Shown here: piece after piece, positions 1 to 11,810 of the stretch
Layout: every line of letters starts with the position of its first letter
How positions within the stretch are numbered: the first letter of the stretch is position 1
Origin: Sialis fuliginosa
Lineage: Eukaryota > Arthropoda > Insecta > Megaloptera > Sialidae
NCBI GenBank assembly: GCA_961205875.1
Contig: OY540810.1
Location: 29,636,001 to 29,700,000 of the forward strand
DNA length: 64,000 nt
Direction of reading: 5' to 3'
Made by a program: the position numbers and the translations under genes
The notes under the pieces: generated by a model
Databases searched by the model: none
Told to the model about the DNA's origin: nothing
What the model saw: only the letters and a program-made list of their open reading frames with translations

Positions 1-213
1 TTTTACATCGACTGAAGGGTTAGAAGCAAATGGTCATTTGACATTTTTTGTTGTATTTTAGGAGACCTATCTAAAGATATCCCACTCAATGGGATAAGTG
101 AAACAAAATTGAATTTACTTTTCAGTCTATTGGAATTATTTCTGTTTTTGGTCCGTATACCAAATTTCATCTAAATCGGTATCAAATTTATATGGACGGA
201 CGGACAGAGTTCC
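1..213 (+). repeat. Partial copy of a dispersed repeat (family R1), cut by the window edge
   Basis: This stretch matches 28020-28285 in the same orientation. Shared segments include GACTGAAGGGTTA, CATTTGACATTTTTTGTTG, the words around ACTCAATGG, GTCCGTATACYAAATTT and ACGGACAGAGTT. The terminal CTACGGAACCCTA seen in the other copy is lost here, so this copy is decayed at its right end and truncated at its left by the window. It is noncoding. The other copy has inverted ends, so the family is probably a non-autonomous DNA element. Confidence 0.7.
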
Positions 214-2779
214 TAGTTTTCTTGGATAAGCATTTTATTTTATTGATTTAAAATAAATAATTATTTGTTTTATTTGTAAGCATAAACTTTTTTATTTTAT
301 TATTATGTGAGTATTTATAGTTTTCATATTCTCTACACCAAATGTAGATATCTTTGGTAATCAACAGACGCACATAATTGTTATATCCTTATAAAGAATG
401 ATTTCATTTCAAATGTATTTGGGGTGGTTGTAATCAAATTGAAAATCCCGTATATATAAATTCATATCCCATAACAAAAATAGTACAATTGTTATCGTGA
501 CAAATAACTCGCAGAACAATAAAAAATTACGACTATAAATTTGTAATAACATCAAAACAAATGCGAAATCAATAATATCCAACAAAAGTAACTAAAAATA
601 TACGATTTTTATGCAACAATCAGTTAAAACATATTTATACCCAGTTCACATAAAATGTTATGACTAGATAATTAAAAAAACTAATTGGAATCGATTGGAT
701 ATTAATGTTAATTTATAATTAAATGACTTATTTTTATTTTATATTAAAAACTATTTTGATGTACCTATGACGAGTATAACAATTCGTTGTAATATATATA
801 CTAATTTTTCTCAAAATTTTTAATGAAACTTTTATATCAGTGTTTCAAAAGCCAATGTTGCTTAATCTATAAACACAAATTGTATATTTATTCATAAACA
901 GAAAATGCAAAAGTTTAAATTAAATAAATAATAATAATAATAAAAATAAATAATAAGTAAAAAATGAAGGAGATACAGCTTCTCAAAGATTATATCCAAA
1001 AGTAATTTTTATTTATTATTTTGAGAACCCATTAATAATTGTAATGCAGTTACGTAATACGTGGATTAGTATTAATGTGTTATCGATTGTAATTATCAAG
1101 TAGTAATTATTTAGAACATAATAACTACCTTACCATGCTAGTCCTGAATCAAGACAGTAGCTATCATTTTTGAATGGCTTAAATATATTTAATTGTAACT
1201 TAAGTAACTAAATCTGTTGATCTTCGTTAGCTTTAAAACATTAAATAAATAATAACATAATTGAATAAGTAAAAAAAATAATCTAATCTAATTGGATAAT
1301 GGGTGCGTTGTCCAGGCCTGCTCTTATAAATAATTCGCTCTAAAGAAGTGCACTTGTCATAATTGTCTCTCTAGAACGAGTTCTGTTTGTTTGAGAACTC
1401 GCAGAATGAGTAGATGGAGAGTTATCCATTTCATTATACCCGTTGAAAATAGTTCTGTATTCCAGTTGCGTAACTATAAGGCAGGATATGAACTGTTAAT
1501 AACTTTGTGTTTGGGAACAGGTAACACTCAACAAAGGAAACTTAATTAGCTGTTCAGAAGCTACTTATTGTAATGCACCAATGACGTAAGTAAATGACGG
1601 GTACTTGTTAATAAAAAAGTCGTAAAGTTCAGTAAATATTAAGGAGTTTCCTGAGATACAATCGGGCGCAAAAGTACATAAAATTGTTAATTCTCAAATA
1701 TCTACGTATTACAAGTAAAAACCATGAAGATAATTGATAATAACAATAAGTTGCATTGAATACTTACTTATTTTTAACTATTTTTCAACTTTGTAGACGT
1801 TTTTACATTATATTTGCATATTTTCTGTTTTAAGAAACAAAACTTTTGACAGTGAAAATGTCCTGAATCTATCTTCTTGAAACTAAATTTTTCTAATAAT
1901 TATTAATTTATTTATTGACTTACATTATTAAATCTCATTTACATATCATTAAAAAGTTAAGTGTATAGTCTATATACTACAAATACAAATATTTTTTAAT
2001 TATTGACGTTAATATTTAGCAAAACTGACATAGTCTCGAATAAAAGTTGGAACTAACGTCGACGTTTGCATATAGTAAAATAATTTTTTAACTTTAAAAT
2101 AATTTACGCGGAAAGCGTATCTTGGCCATTTTCCATCCATTCGACTTGAAATTTTAACTGTAACTTCTTAGATAGATTTTACATCGAATTACACATGATT
2201 TTTACGATTGGTTAACAATTACGGTTTTTATAAACAATTTAAGGTCGTTTTTTTCATTAAAAATCGCTATTTTTTAATAATCGTGTGTACTTCGATAGGA
2301 ATATTTATGTAAATAACTAAAAAAAATTTTTGTTCTGTTCTTTAGTATTGAGTAGATTCTTTTTCTTGTTCCAATTGCTGTTACGTCACTGGAGTAAGTC
2401 ATTATGATTTAACAGATAACTCCGCGCTAAAGAAATAACAAATATTTTTAATCAACGTAGATATGAATATAAAATTCATAGTTTTCTTTGTAATTTGTAC
2501 AGTGAGTGAAATCCATCTTTTTTTTGTTAAACATTTTTCTTTATGCCGCTGTTTCTTTGAGGTGGCCAAAATTAATGATGCAATTGCGTTGCAAAGATTT
2601 TTGGATTTTAATTTACTTTGTTTTCTATTAAAAAGTAGTTGTTTTATTGTTGTCTACTTTTTATTGCAACAAATATATAAACATTAATAAGAATTTATGT
2701 AAAAACCTAAAAACTCAAAAGAAGCGAAGATGTTGAAATTCTAGTTGATAGATTTTCATACATATATTTCTTCTTTAAA
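214..2779. other. AT-rich noncoding stretch
   Basis: No supported gene. The longest open frame (2463-2687, 74 codons) has AT-driven composition (Phe, Leu, Ile, Asn) and no recognisable motif. There is simple AAT-type low complexity around 926-960. The segment near 1300-1460 is slightly richer in GC but shows no coding signal. Confidence 0.6.
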
Positions 2780-2929
2780 TGCCCTGTTTCATAAACGATA
2801 GATATCTAAAGTTAGATATATGTACATTTTATATATTTATTATATAAAGATAGGTGCAATGACAGTTAGTTTATCCTGGACAAAATAGCTTTATATGCTA
2901 GATAATTCCTTGTTTATTGAAACAGGGCA
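2780..2929. mobile_element. Small inverted-repeat element (MITE), ends TGCCCTGTTTCA
   Basis: The left end TGCCCTGTTTCATAAAC is mirrored at the right by GTTTATTGAAACAGGGCA, one indel apart. TTAA-like bases lie outside both ends (TTTAA on the left, TTAA on the right), so a TTAA target duplication is possible but off by one base on the left. The element is about 150 bp and has no coding capacity. The superfamily is not determined. Confidence 0.6.
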
Positions 2930-5900
2930 TTAAAGTCACCTAATAACAGTTACTTATTGGTAGTCCCAAAATGACATTAAATTTCTACAGTGCGTTGAGC
3001 AATAATTATTATTTTCTAAAAATAACTACACGAAGCAATAGTTAAAGTATTAATTATAAAATAAAAATAGTTAATCTCCAATGTATCTGAACGACCCAAA
3101 ATAGAACCTCCAATTAAATTTACATATACCTAAGTATATTTTTAACACTTTTATTACCAAAACATAAAAACAACTTTATATAACTTTTATATACAAGTCT
3201 TTTACAATGATTGACACTTTATACGCGTATAATGACAACAATCTACTAACGTACTGACATTCTTATAAAGAAATCGTTAATCTTTTATCCGGAAAAACTC
3301 AATTTCCATGCATTAAGTACATTATAACGAATCATAAATATAAAAAGCGTTGTCACAATACATTGATATTAGCACTTGAGTATTTGTGTACCTGCCATTG
3401 TATCCGTACATGTGTTCATGTTTTAGAACAGAGCCGACTTAATAAAATAGTTTATGTTATTAAAAAAGTTAATGTATAAATTTGCGTAAAAATTATTATA
3501 ATTACCTACTATTTGTATAAACCCATTAACGCCCGTCATACACATTTGTGTACATCTCATTATATAATTCGTATTGCTTTGAATGGGTATTAATTCACAT
3601 AAAATCAGATGCTAGTAGTGCAACAAACAAAAACTGTTAACGTTATTAGTTTCATAAGCGTGTTTTAATTGCTGCGAATTATTTGTATATGAATAGAGAC
3701 ATGTGATATGCTAATATATTTTATCCAACTGAAGCATGTGATTTCGAATTTTGTTTAAATCATATGGAATAACATAACCTCACTTAAAATAGGCTTCATA
3801 TCTGCCAAATTTACTCGCACGAATGCAAACCGTTTTTTCTTCTTCTATATATAAAAAAAAGTTTTTGTTGTAATATTTAGTTAAATATATTGTATGTGTA
3901 CTTAATTTCATTTAAAAAAATCTTCTGGATGTTTTTGTTTTCTTTTGGGCATTAATGGGTTAATTGAGCCATTCAGCCAAAATAACTCAATATGCAGTTC
4001 GTTTAAGAACTTTATTCTTGATGTATTATAACAAATTTACCCTTTCACTGTCAATCTCTTTGAAAGGTCAGTATGGAAATTTTGAATGGAAACTTATTAG
4101 CAAAGATATTTATAATATAATTTTTAGGAATCACACACACCTTAACAGATTCAATTATTTCATATCCTAGAAGAATTTTTTTGTTAATTTTACCTGTATT
4201 TTTCAATAATCAGTAGAAAATGGAAATTATCTTTAAAAATAAAATTTGTTAAATCTTTAATTAAAATTTTCGATATCAAAATTAACATAAATTCTCAACC
4301 TCTTTCCCTATACATGACTGCTTCTTGAAACGACTATTTTTTATAGTATCCATAGCAGTTTGGTTTTGAGAAGTTTCACTGTACTGACATACTGTGTAGA
4401 ATATAAATCAATTAATTTAAAAATAACTTTTTATTTTAGATTATGTTCTTATTCATATATTATACATATTTTCGAAGATTGTGTTTATAATGTAAGTGAT
4501 ATTTGATTCTCTAAGGTAGACATAGCTCATCATTTATGAAATTTAATAACATGTGTGGCAACTCCCCGCGCTCAAAATTCCCTAGATATTTAACTGGCAT
4601 GTACACACCGAAACTCAAAAACAAACCGTAAATATTTTAAACGTATTTCATTTGGTATTGCATTTTGATTATTATTATTTCTATTATTTCATTTTGCTAA
4701 ATTCTACAATTAATTTGGAATTTATACATAGTTTTGAATTTCAATTTGAATTTTAAATGATATTAAAATTTTAGGATTGTATAGTAAAACTACCTTTTAT
4801 CCTCGGATTCATCTGTGTGTATTATTTCAAAATCGGCAAATGCCCGCGCGACCGATTGCTCATCAAGGCGATAACTCTTTCTATCGCGATATAGATGAAA
4901 TGTCCATTTTATTGCTTTATTTTGAATTTATGTTATAATGAAAATCTCATTAAAATTGGTTCAGTACTATTAAATTATTCTTTGTACGTGTTTAATGTTA
5001 CTGATTAACCTTTGTGATGATAAATATCTAACTAAACTAATGCTGTGTCTTATTTTGTCTAACAGTGAAAGTTTCATTAAAATCGGTTTAGTAGTATTCG
5101 AGTCTATAGGAGAAACAAAAGCCCAAAATATGCATATTGCACATAATAAAATAGAGCTGGGATTTGGTTAATTATTTTTCTGGGTATTAGTTATGTCTTT
5201 TTATGTATGCTTCTAATTTATAGCGGAATTGTTGCTATTTTGTAAAGGTACATACATGGATGTCAAAATTTTATAACATGTATAAATACAGTTAAAAAAA
5301 TTTAGCCTATATATGATAGTCTCGTGTAGGACACAAAATTTATAAGGTTTTTTATAACCTGTATAGATGGGATACAAAATAAATTTTACGGTTCTGTACG
5401 AGAAGGTTTTGTTTATAATATCATTTGGGCAAATTATATGGCACAATTTTGATAAAGTGTTTTAATAACTTTATAAATGTAGCTTGAAAGTCCCATTTAC
5501 TTTTTTAATTGTTGTCTATTTCGCCAATATTTTTGCGTCCGGTCCTGAACTAGTGGGTAATGTTAATATTTTTGTTTGGGCATAGTCATTTTATGGCTTT
5601 TGTTGAGAAAGCGATACAAACATAGTATCGAGAGTCTGTCACTTTGCATCGGAAACTCAATTTCGTATGAATAGCGCAAGGAAATGTAATTTGGGAAGCA
5701 CATTTACGTATTGTAGTTGATGTACTGTGAAAATATGAAATATGAGCGTGTGTGTTCACCGCTTTTGTACTTAAACGTTTCCAAATGTTGTTTTTAAACG
5801 CGAATTTGATATGCTTCGATGTAAATAAAGGCTATACATGTGTGACTATAGATATAGTGTTGTTTAAATTGGCTATTTCTATATGGGAGTATTTTCAGAG

Positions 5901-6111
5901 ATAAATATTAATTTTTAAATGTGTTGAAGCGTTAAACAATTTTTAAAATGATAATATTGTACTATAATGCTTTTTTATAAAATCAGTTGAAATTTTTCTT
6001 CCGATTAAAAAATGAGGTAATAAATAAAGATAAAAATAAGCGTTTTGGTCAAATGTAACTATAACCTTTTTATTTGCATTTATATTAGTCAAATTTAAAA
6101 GTTAAAAACTG
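2930..6111. other. AT-rich noncoding stretch
   Basis: No supported gene. The open frames at 3964-4170 and 5213-5446 (minus strand) are AT-driven and featureless. Two related phrases about 120 bp apart (near 4945 and near 5070) read like ATTAAAATYGGTTYAGTA, a wording common in tails of dispersed insect repeats, so part of 4800-5160 is probably repeat-derived. Confidence 0.55.
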
Positions 6112-7322
6112 ACAAGGGAACGATTACAGAGGTGGATCTAGTTACGGATAGAGACTCCGCGTGGTTATAGTTGAGACTGGTACTAATTAATCCCCGCTAG
6201 ACTTGGGTGCCAACTCGTCCCCATTTCCGAGAAATTGTGGGTAGAAATTTACCACTATATAAGTCATAAACTGCTGCATTCAAACAACGATACATATGGG
6301 CGAGCGGTCAATGTACAGAACTCTCATCCAGTCGTCCCATGTTTAAAACCCGGATAGTTTTTTTTTTTTTTAATTTTCATTACATAGCCCAGGAAAATAA
6401 GGCGAAAAAACGGTCACTGTGCGAAAAAAAATCCAAGTGAAGTTTTTTCACCGAGATTATCTTTATTTGGGCATAAGAAATAACGTGTGAAAAGTCCATT
6501 GCGAAATCGTGTGCGCAAAAAAGTTATTCAAGGTCAAAGGTCGCAAAATCATTTTTTCCCAATATTTTGTAAACTATTGGTTTTCGGCAATTTTAGTTAT
6601 TATAAAACTTATTCTTTATCTAATTTTACATAAAAAAGTTTTGTACAAAATTTTCGTAGGACCAATAGTTCTCGAGATATATGGCTGAGAAAAATTGGAG
6701 TAAAGCGCGTACTCCACTACATGTTACGTACGGTAGTGTATACTAATATACATACTTATAATAAAATGCTTTTATGCTTAGAAGAGTTGTTTAATTGACA
6801 CATTCATATTTGTTTTTGTCTGTTGTGTTTCATATAGAAATATTTTGTATTACTATTATAATGGCAAATAATTCTTTTTTCATTTGTAGTGAAACTTGAT
6901 TTATTTTTTAAGAAAACAAATGTTATAATTACGATCAACAGTCACGATCTTGCCACTCGATAAAGTTTCACTACAAATGAAACAACAATTATTTGCCATA
7001 ATATTTAGTAATACAAAATATTTCTATGTGAAACACCACACGCCTGTAATGAAAAATTAAAAAAAGAAGAAGCTATTCGGGTTTTGAACACAGTACGCCT
7101 GAATGAGTGTTCTGAGTGTTAATCGCTCACCTATGTACGTATCGTTGTTTCAATGCAGCAGTTTATGACTTATATAGAGTGGTAAATTTCTACCCGCGAT
7201 TTTTCGGAAACGGGGACGAGTTGGTACCCAAGTCTAGCGGGGATTAATCAGTATCTGCCTCAACTATAACCACGCGGAGTCTCTATCCGTAACTCGATGC
7301 ACCTCTGTGATCGTCCCTTTGT
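6112..7322. mobile_element. Long foldback DNA element with about 275-bp inverted arms
   Basis: The left arm (6112-6386) and right arm (7045-7322) are near-complementary over almost their whole length. Examples are CGCGGAGTCTC on the right against GAGACTCCGCG on the left, and the mirrored segments around AAAACCCGGATAG and CTATTCGGGTTTT. A second, inner inverted pair lies near 6826-6895 and 6960-7036 (around TTTGTATTACTA and TAGTAATACAAA). The ends read ACAAGGGAACGAT and, complemented, ACAAAGGGACGAT. There is no open frame of note and no clear target duplication. The middle 6400-6720 is not inverted. It is a non-autonomous foldback transposon of undetermined superfamily. Confidence 0.75.
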
Positions 7323-8077
7323 GAGAAATGTATGTAGGTTTAGATAATGTGTGTAAAAGTCGCACTTTATCAACCTTTTTAATGGTCAAGTATAATTATA
7401 TGACTTAATAATTACTGCACACATGTTTATTTCTAATTAGTTCTTCAGCATACCTACATAAATACTATTTTAAAATTAAGAATGTTAATAATGAAACCAC
7501 GTTCAGTATTAAATTTTGAAAAAACAACTTTTGTAAAAAAATTTACATTCCTGCTGTGGTAATATTATACACGATAATTTAAAATCACAATTGTATATGG
7601 GATTAATCACATTAATTTGCAAATGCATTAAAAATAGTACGTGTATTTAATTACAATATTATTCTTGAAAAACCGCACAGTGTACAACACATGTTTGTAT
7701 ATTTGTTTAGACTTACCTCATTAAATCCGAATGAATTACCTGGATGTTGACAATACTCACATACAAACATACCCACACACACACATACTCGCTATAACAC
7801 ACTCCATTCGTTATATTACACATTAGCACGCTATATTGCTCACGGGCTCAAACCGAAACGGAAAAAATATATTCGAAAAACAACATCGGCGTTTCATTTT
7901 CGAACAATGACGGCTGAAAATACGAAACGTCATATGAACAGATAATATGGTATATCTACGTGTAGCTACCATCTTTATTGAAATAATCATGGCTGTTCAA
8001 TGTTCATAGTATTTATTTTTATTCTTTTTATATTTTCTTTTAATATAATTGTTTGGCATTGCATTGTATATTATACT
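7323..8077. other. Noncoding stretch with a mildly CpG-enriched part
   Basis: No gene seen. Around 7740-7950 the composition shifts: an ACAC run, then several CG dinucleotides (ACCGAAACGG, CATCGGCG, ATGACGGC) in otherwise AT-rich DNA. This could be regulatory or simply repeat remnant. Confidence 0.4.
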
Positions 8078-8357
8078 TAGAGATTGGAAAAATAGTTGTT
8101 ATTTTCAATGAAATAGTTACTAGTTGAATTTTTTTTCGGAAAATAGTTGGTAAATAGTTTTTTTTACAATTTAATAATAATTAGTGCAAATGAAGCAGTA
8201 AAAAGTGTCGCAAATAGTTTAAAAATAGTTGGAAAGGTAGTTGCAAATAGTTGATTTCAGATTGTGTTCAATGAAACCAGTTTTCTGAAAACGATGGAGA
8301 TATGTAATAAAATTACATTAAATGCATTTTTACGCAATACTATTTTTCCAATCTCTA
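8078..8357. mobile_element. hAT-like MITE, copy A
   Basis: The terminal inverted repeats read TAGAGATTGGAAAAATAGT on the left and its complement on the right. An 8-bp flank ATTATACT occurs on both sides, with one extra A between the right end and its copy. The body repeats the motif AAATAGTTG many times. It contains no transposase. A second copy lies at 63495-63736. The 8-bp duplication and the TAGAG ends fit the hAT superfamily (inference). Confidence 0.75.
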
Positions 8358-8472
8358 AATTATACTGTATTGATATAATCATTTATAATTTTTATTTGTA
8401 ATTTTGTAAATATAATATATAATTTCCCTTTAAAATCGACTAAGAAGCAGACACTAAAATCCTGTTAGACTC

Positions 8473-8599
8473 TTTTCGTACTAAATATTACATTTAAAAA
8501 TAAAAATTGATTTTGTTCATACAAGAAGAGTTTAAAAAAATGTCTCTTCTAGTATGAACAAAATCAACTTTAAAAAAAATGTAATATTTAGTACGAAAA
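8473..8599. repeat. Near-perfect 127-bp hairpin
   Basis: The arm 8473-8530 pairs with 8543-8599 across a loop of about 12 nt. Both arms share TTTTCGTACTAAATATTAC, then TTGATTTTGTTCATAC, then AGAAGAG, with a few mismatches and one short indel. It could be a tiny foldback MITE or a precursor-like hairpin. Nothing in the sequence decides between these. Confidence 0.65.
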
Positions 8600-8719
8600 T
8601 TACGATTAATTTTTTAAGACAAATCAAAAGTTGACCGAAGTAAACATCTGATGTTCTTCAAAATAGAAGACAATTGTACAAGAACTTCTATTTTAAAATC
8701 ATTGAAAAAAAGTCCTATG

Positions 8720-9057
8720 CCCGGTATTATAAAGAATTTGCTTGAGTGCAAATGTAAATAAGCTTCCAGCTAACACTATCTGCTAGGTGTCAAATTGTTA
8801 TGATATTTCTCGATATTTTAAAGCAGTGGTAATAAATGCAGAGTAATGTAAATGCTATGCATTTTATGAGGTATACTTAGCAGCCCTTATTTTAAGTCGC
8901 TGATTGTACATATCGCGCATGCGTCAAGGTTGTGATATGTACGATTTAATTTGCTACATCTGTGAGTGTGTTGTCATTTATATTTAATACCTAGCAGATA
9001 GCGTTAGCTGGAAGCTAATTTGCATTTGCACTCAAGAAAATTCTTTATAATACCGGG
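8720..9057. mobile_element. Inverted-repeat element with ends CCCGGTATTATAAAG
   Basis: The left end CCCGGTATTATAAAGAATTT is mirrored at the right end, and the match continues inward for about 65 bp (TTGAGTGCAAATG, GCTTCCAGCTAAC, CTATCTGCTAG). The middle holds further inverted words (TGTACATATCGCGCATGCG near 8904). It is noncoding. A decayed relative of one end may lie at 62580-62655 (TTCCTTATAATACCCG). No clear target duplication is seen. Confidence 0.7.
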
Positions 9058-9944
9058 TAATACTCGATTCAGGGACCTATAACGTATATTCCATTGATTT
9101 TTTTCCCGATTACTACAATATGTACATACAGTATTTTTAAAAAGATAATAAGTTGTCCATTTTTGTTTGTAAATAAATGAAGCTGAGCATAAAGGTGTAC
9201 ATCACCAAACAGGATTGTTATTTTGATATTACAATTAACAATATCGAATACTGAATGATGAAAAAGCGTGAAGCATGTATTTAATTTATAGTATAATTAA
9301 TTTTGTCACATTGGACAAAATTCAAACCTATAGTTATATCACAATTATCTGAATATTACCACTGAAACCTCATCTCTTTCAGCAAAATATAAATAACGTT
9401 TATATTGTTTATCGAAGAAGTGTACACGATTTTATTATCTGCACAGTTGGCGTTAACACCTGACTTACAATTGTTTTCAACAGCCTGTACCGATCACATT
9501 AGACGTCAATCATTTCGCACCAGACCGAGTTTTCTTTCCCTAAGACCTTTTCAATGCTCAATCTTCAATTTTATATGACATATACATGACAACGAAACCG
9601 CTTGTCAAATTTTCAATTCTTGTGTTTATTCTTTCGGACATGTTTTGTTTGGTTTTATATTCGAACGTCAATTTAAGACGTTATTGTTATCATTTAGTCT
9701 GGATTTAAAACAAAATGACTATGGTCTACTAATGGGATATTTTAAAAATTATTTTTAGAATATGAAATTAATAAGATTCGGATTTACTTTTAAGGCATTA
9801 TTAATCATGATTTTATTTATTTTTACGATTTTTATAAATTAATATATAATAACTTTTATAATTTATAAATTATTTTGTTGATTTTTCTCAGCATCATTTT
9901 TAAATTAATCATTACATTTCGAATGAAAAAAATGGAAATGTTCT
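9058..9944. other. AT-rich noncoding stretch
   Basis: No open frame with coding character and no repeat recognised within the window. Confidence 0.5.
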
Positions 9945-10182
9945 TTAGTCAGACCCAACCCACTAAGTTTTATTAATATCATGAGTTCAACCTTCATGAG
10001 TTATGCGTGTGACAAGGATTCAGGGGACAGACATACACCCACCCACACACCCACAGACAGACACGGAAGTGTTTTTCTTGACCTGAAACGGAAAGATCAA
10101 GTGAAAATTTTGTAATCGGAGAACAACTTTTTTTTATTGCAAAACGATTGCGATGCTTCTCGTATCTTTGATGTGGCAAGGA
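9945..10182 (+). repeat. Dispersed repeat family X, copy 1
   Basis: It shares an ordered set of phrases with 22744-23060 and, inverted, with 31300-31530 and with the DNA flanking the Gypsy element. These are TTTCATTAATATCA-like, ATGAGTT, GTGTGACAAGGATTCA, GGACAGACA, CCTGAAACGGAAAGATCAA, AAATCGGAGAA and GCTTCTCGTATCTTTGAT. A minus-strand open frame here (9994-10179) follows the repeat and is not a gene. Confidence 0.75.
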
Positions 10183-10515
10183 ATCAGATATGTTTTATTG
10201 TATTTTTGTATGTATGTAAAATATAAATATATATAGAAGCGGTTTATAAGAGAAAACGATAAAGTTCACAATATATAAAGTTATAATTAAATTGCAAGAA
10301 TGTACATAAACTTATAATTTCTTACTCAATATTATAGAAAATAAGTGTATAAAATGCTTATAATATAGAGAATGTTGTGATCTTTATATTTGATAACAAT
10401 AATTTTTGTCATAGAATTGATAGATAGGTATTTTCGCAAAACTCATTTTTCACACCTGTCACCAGGTAAAAAAGCAATTAGCCTACTGTGTCCTCGACTT
10501 TTACATATTATTTAT
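10183..10515. other. AT-rich noncoding spacer
   Basis: Nothing recognised. A short ATATAT-rich segment lies near 10220-10240. Confidence 0.45.
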
Positions 10516-11431
10516 CAGGCCTGGCTAACTCAAATTGCTCCACGGGCCGCATTGATGATCTAAAAATTTTCGAGGGCCGCACATAATTTTTTTTCTTCTA
10601 AAATTTGTTCCATATTTTGTTAGATATATTTGGCTTTACAACGTATTTCGTATCATTTCTGATCATTTTAATTTTTTGAAGTAGAACTACATCTTCCCCG
10701 GCGCACGGTAACCTTGGGAATATGAATGTAAAAAAATATGTCACTTTTTGAAAGCTTATATCTCCGGTAGAGCAATAAATAAATCGACAATAGATTTATA
10801 ATAAGAGTTGGGCCTGATTTCTTCTATCTATATTACCAGTTTGTTTGTATTGACAGCTTGGTACACATCTGTTAAATAGCAAATGCTGGGTTCTGATTGG
10901 ACCATTTGGAGATTTATATGACTTGTATCAATAACAGATTTTGATATATCTGGAGGTTAACCTCAACCATAAAATATATGTATTAGCACTAAAAAAATAA
11001 TTTTCATAGGATTTTTAAACTATGATAATGAAGGTTTTATAATATAATCATTTGATTCGGCGGGAAAAGTCATATAGAGGTGTAGGGTAAAAAAATATAC
11101 CACTTATCTCGCATAGGAGCTGTTACATTTACGATTTTGTATAGTAGATAATTAGAGAAAAAAAGGAAAATTCAATATAACGGTTCCCTGTCACAGATGA
11201 AGTGTTGTAATTGCTCTCATAACATTTTATTTTGTATAAAAATAGTTTCAACAAATAAAATTGTTAGTTACATATATAAAACAATATTTTATATGTTATT
11301 TTAAAGAAAACGACGGGAAATTATGACGAGCTTAAGATATTCTGAAATAGCAGATACTAAAACATAATTTGTTCGTATGTGGCCGCGGGTCCCACATAAA
11401 GGCGTGGCGGGCCGCAGGTTGGCCAGCCCTA
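10516..11431. mobile_element. hAT-like non-autonomous element, about 916 bp
   Basis: The left end CAGGCCTGGCTAACTC, followed by CACGGGCCGC, is mirrored at the right by GCGGGCCGCAGGTTGGCCAG and CCCTA. Such 'GGCCAACCTGCGGCCCGC' wording is typical of hAT element ends (family knowledge). ATTTAT occurs directly outside both ends, which suggests a partly decayed 8-bp duplication. No transposase frame is visible inside, so this is a deleted or non-autonomous copy. Confidence 0.6.
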
Positions 11432-11559
11432 ATTTATAACAACAAAATATAGGTATGTATTACCTACATATTTAGCTAGAATTATCAAAATTAAAGAAAT
11501 CAAATAAAACATTAGTCGATCGCTATGGCTTTGGAACTTCTCATACATGATGTAAGGAC

Positions 11560-11810
11560 AATATTACATTACCTCGGCCAAAATGACGACGTCTGAAATA
11601 AAATAAGGATAACGTAGTACAGTGGTGTCTGATATAGCGCATTCACGATTGAGTGTTGTCGTTATTCTGCCTTGGATACATAAATTGATTTGGGCGTCTC
11701 GCGGACGTGCCGGGGCTCGCCGCCGCGTCGTACGCGATCTGAATCGCATAAAAACATCACTCGTGGTGGGGGAGGAGAGGGGGGGGGGGCACCTCTACTG
11801 TTAGACCGAT
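11560..11810. other. CpG-rich island
   Basis: Around 11690-11750 the sequence is dense in CG dinucleotides (GTCTCGCGGACGTGCC, GCCGCCGCGTCGTACGCG), followed by a G-rich segment with a run of nine or more G near 11781. Two overlapping open frames on opposite strands (11622-11804 and 11564-11749) are about 60 codons each and probably reflect the lack of AT-rich stops, not coding. It may be a promoter-type or noncoding conserved sequence. Confidence 0.4.
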
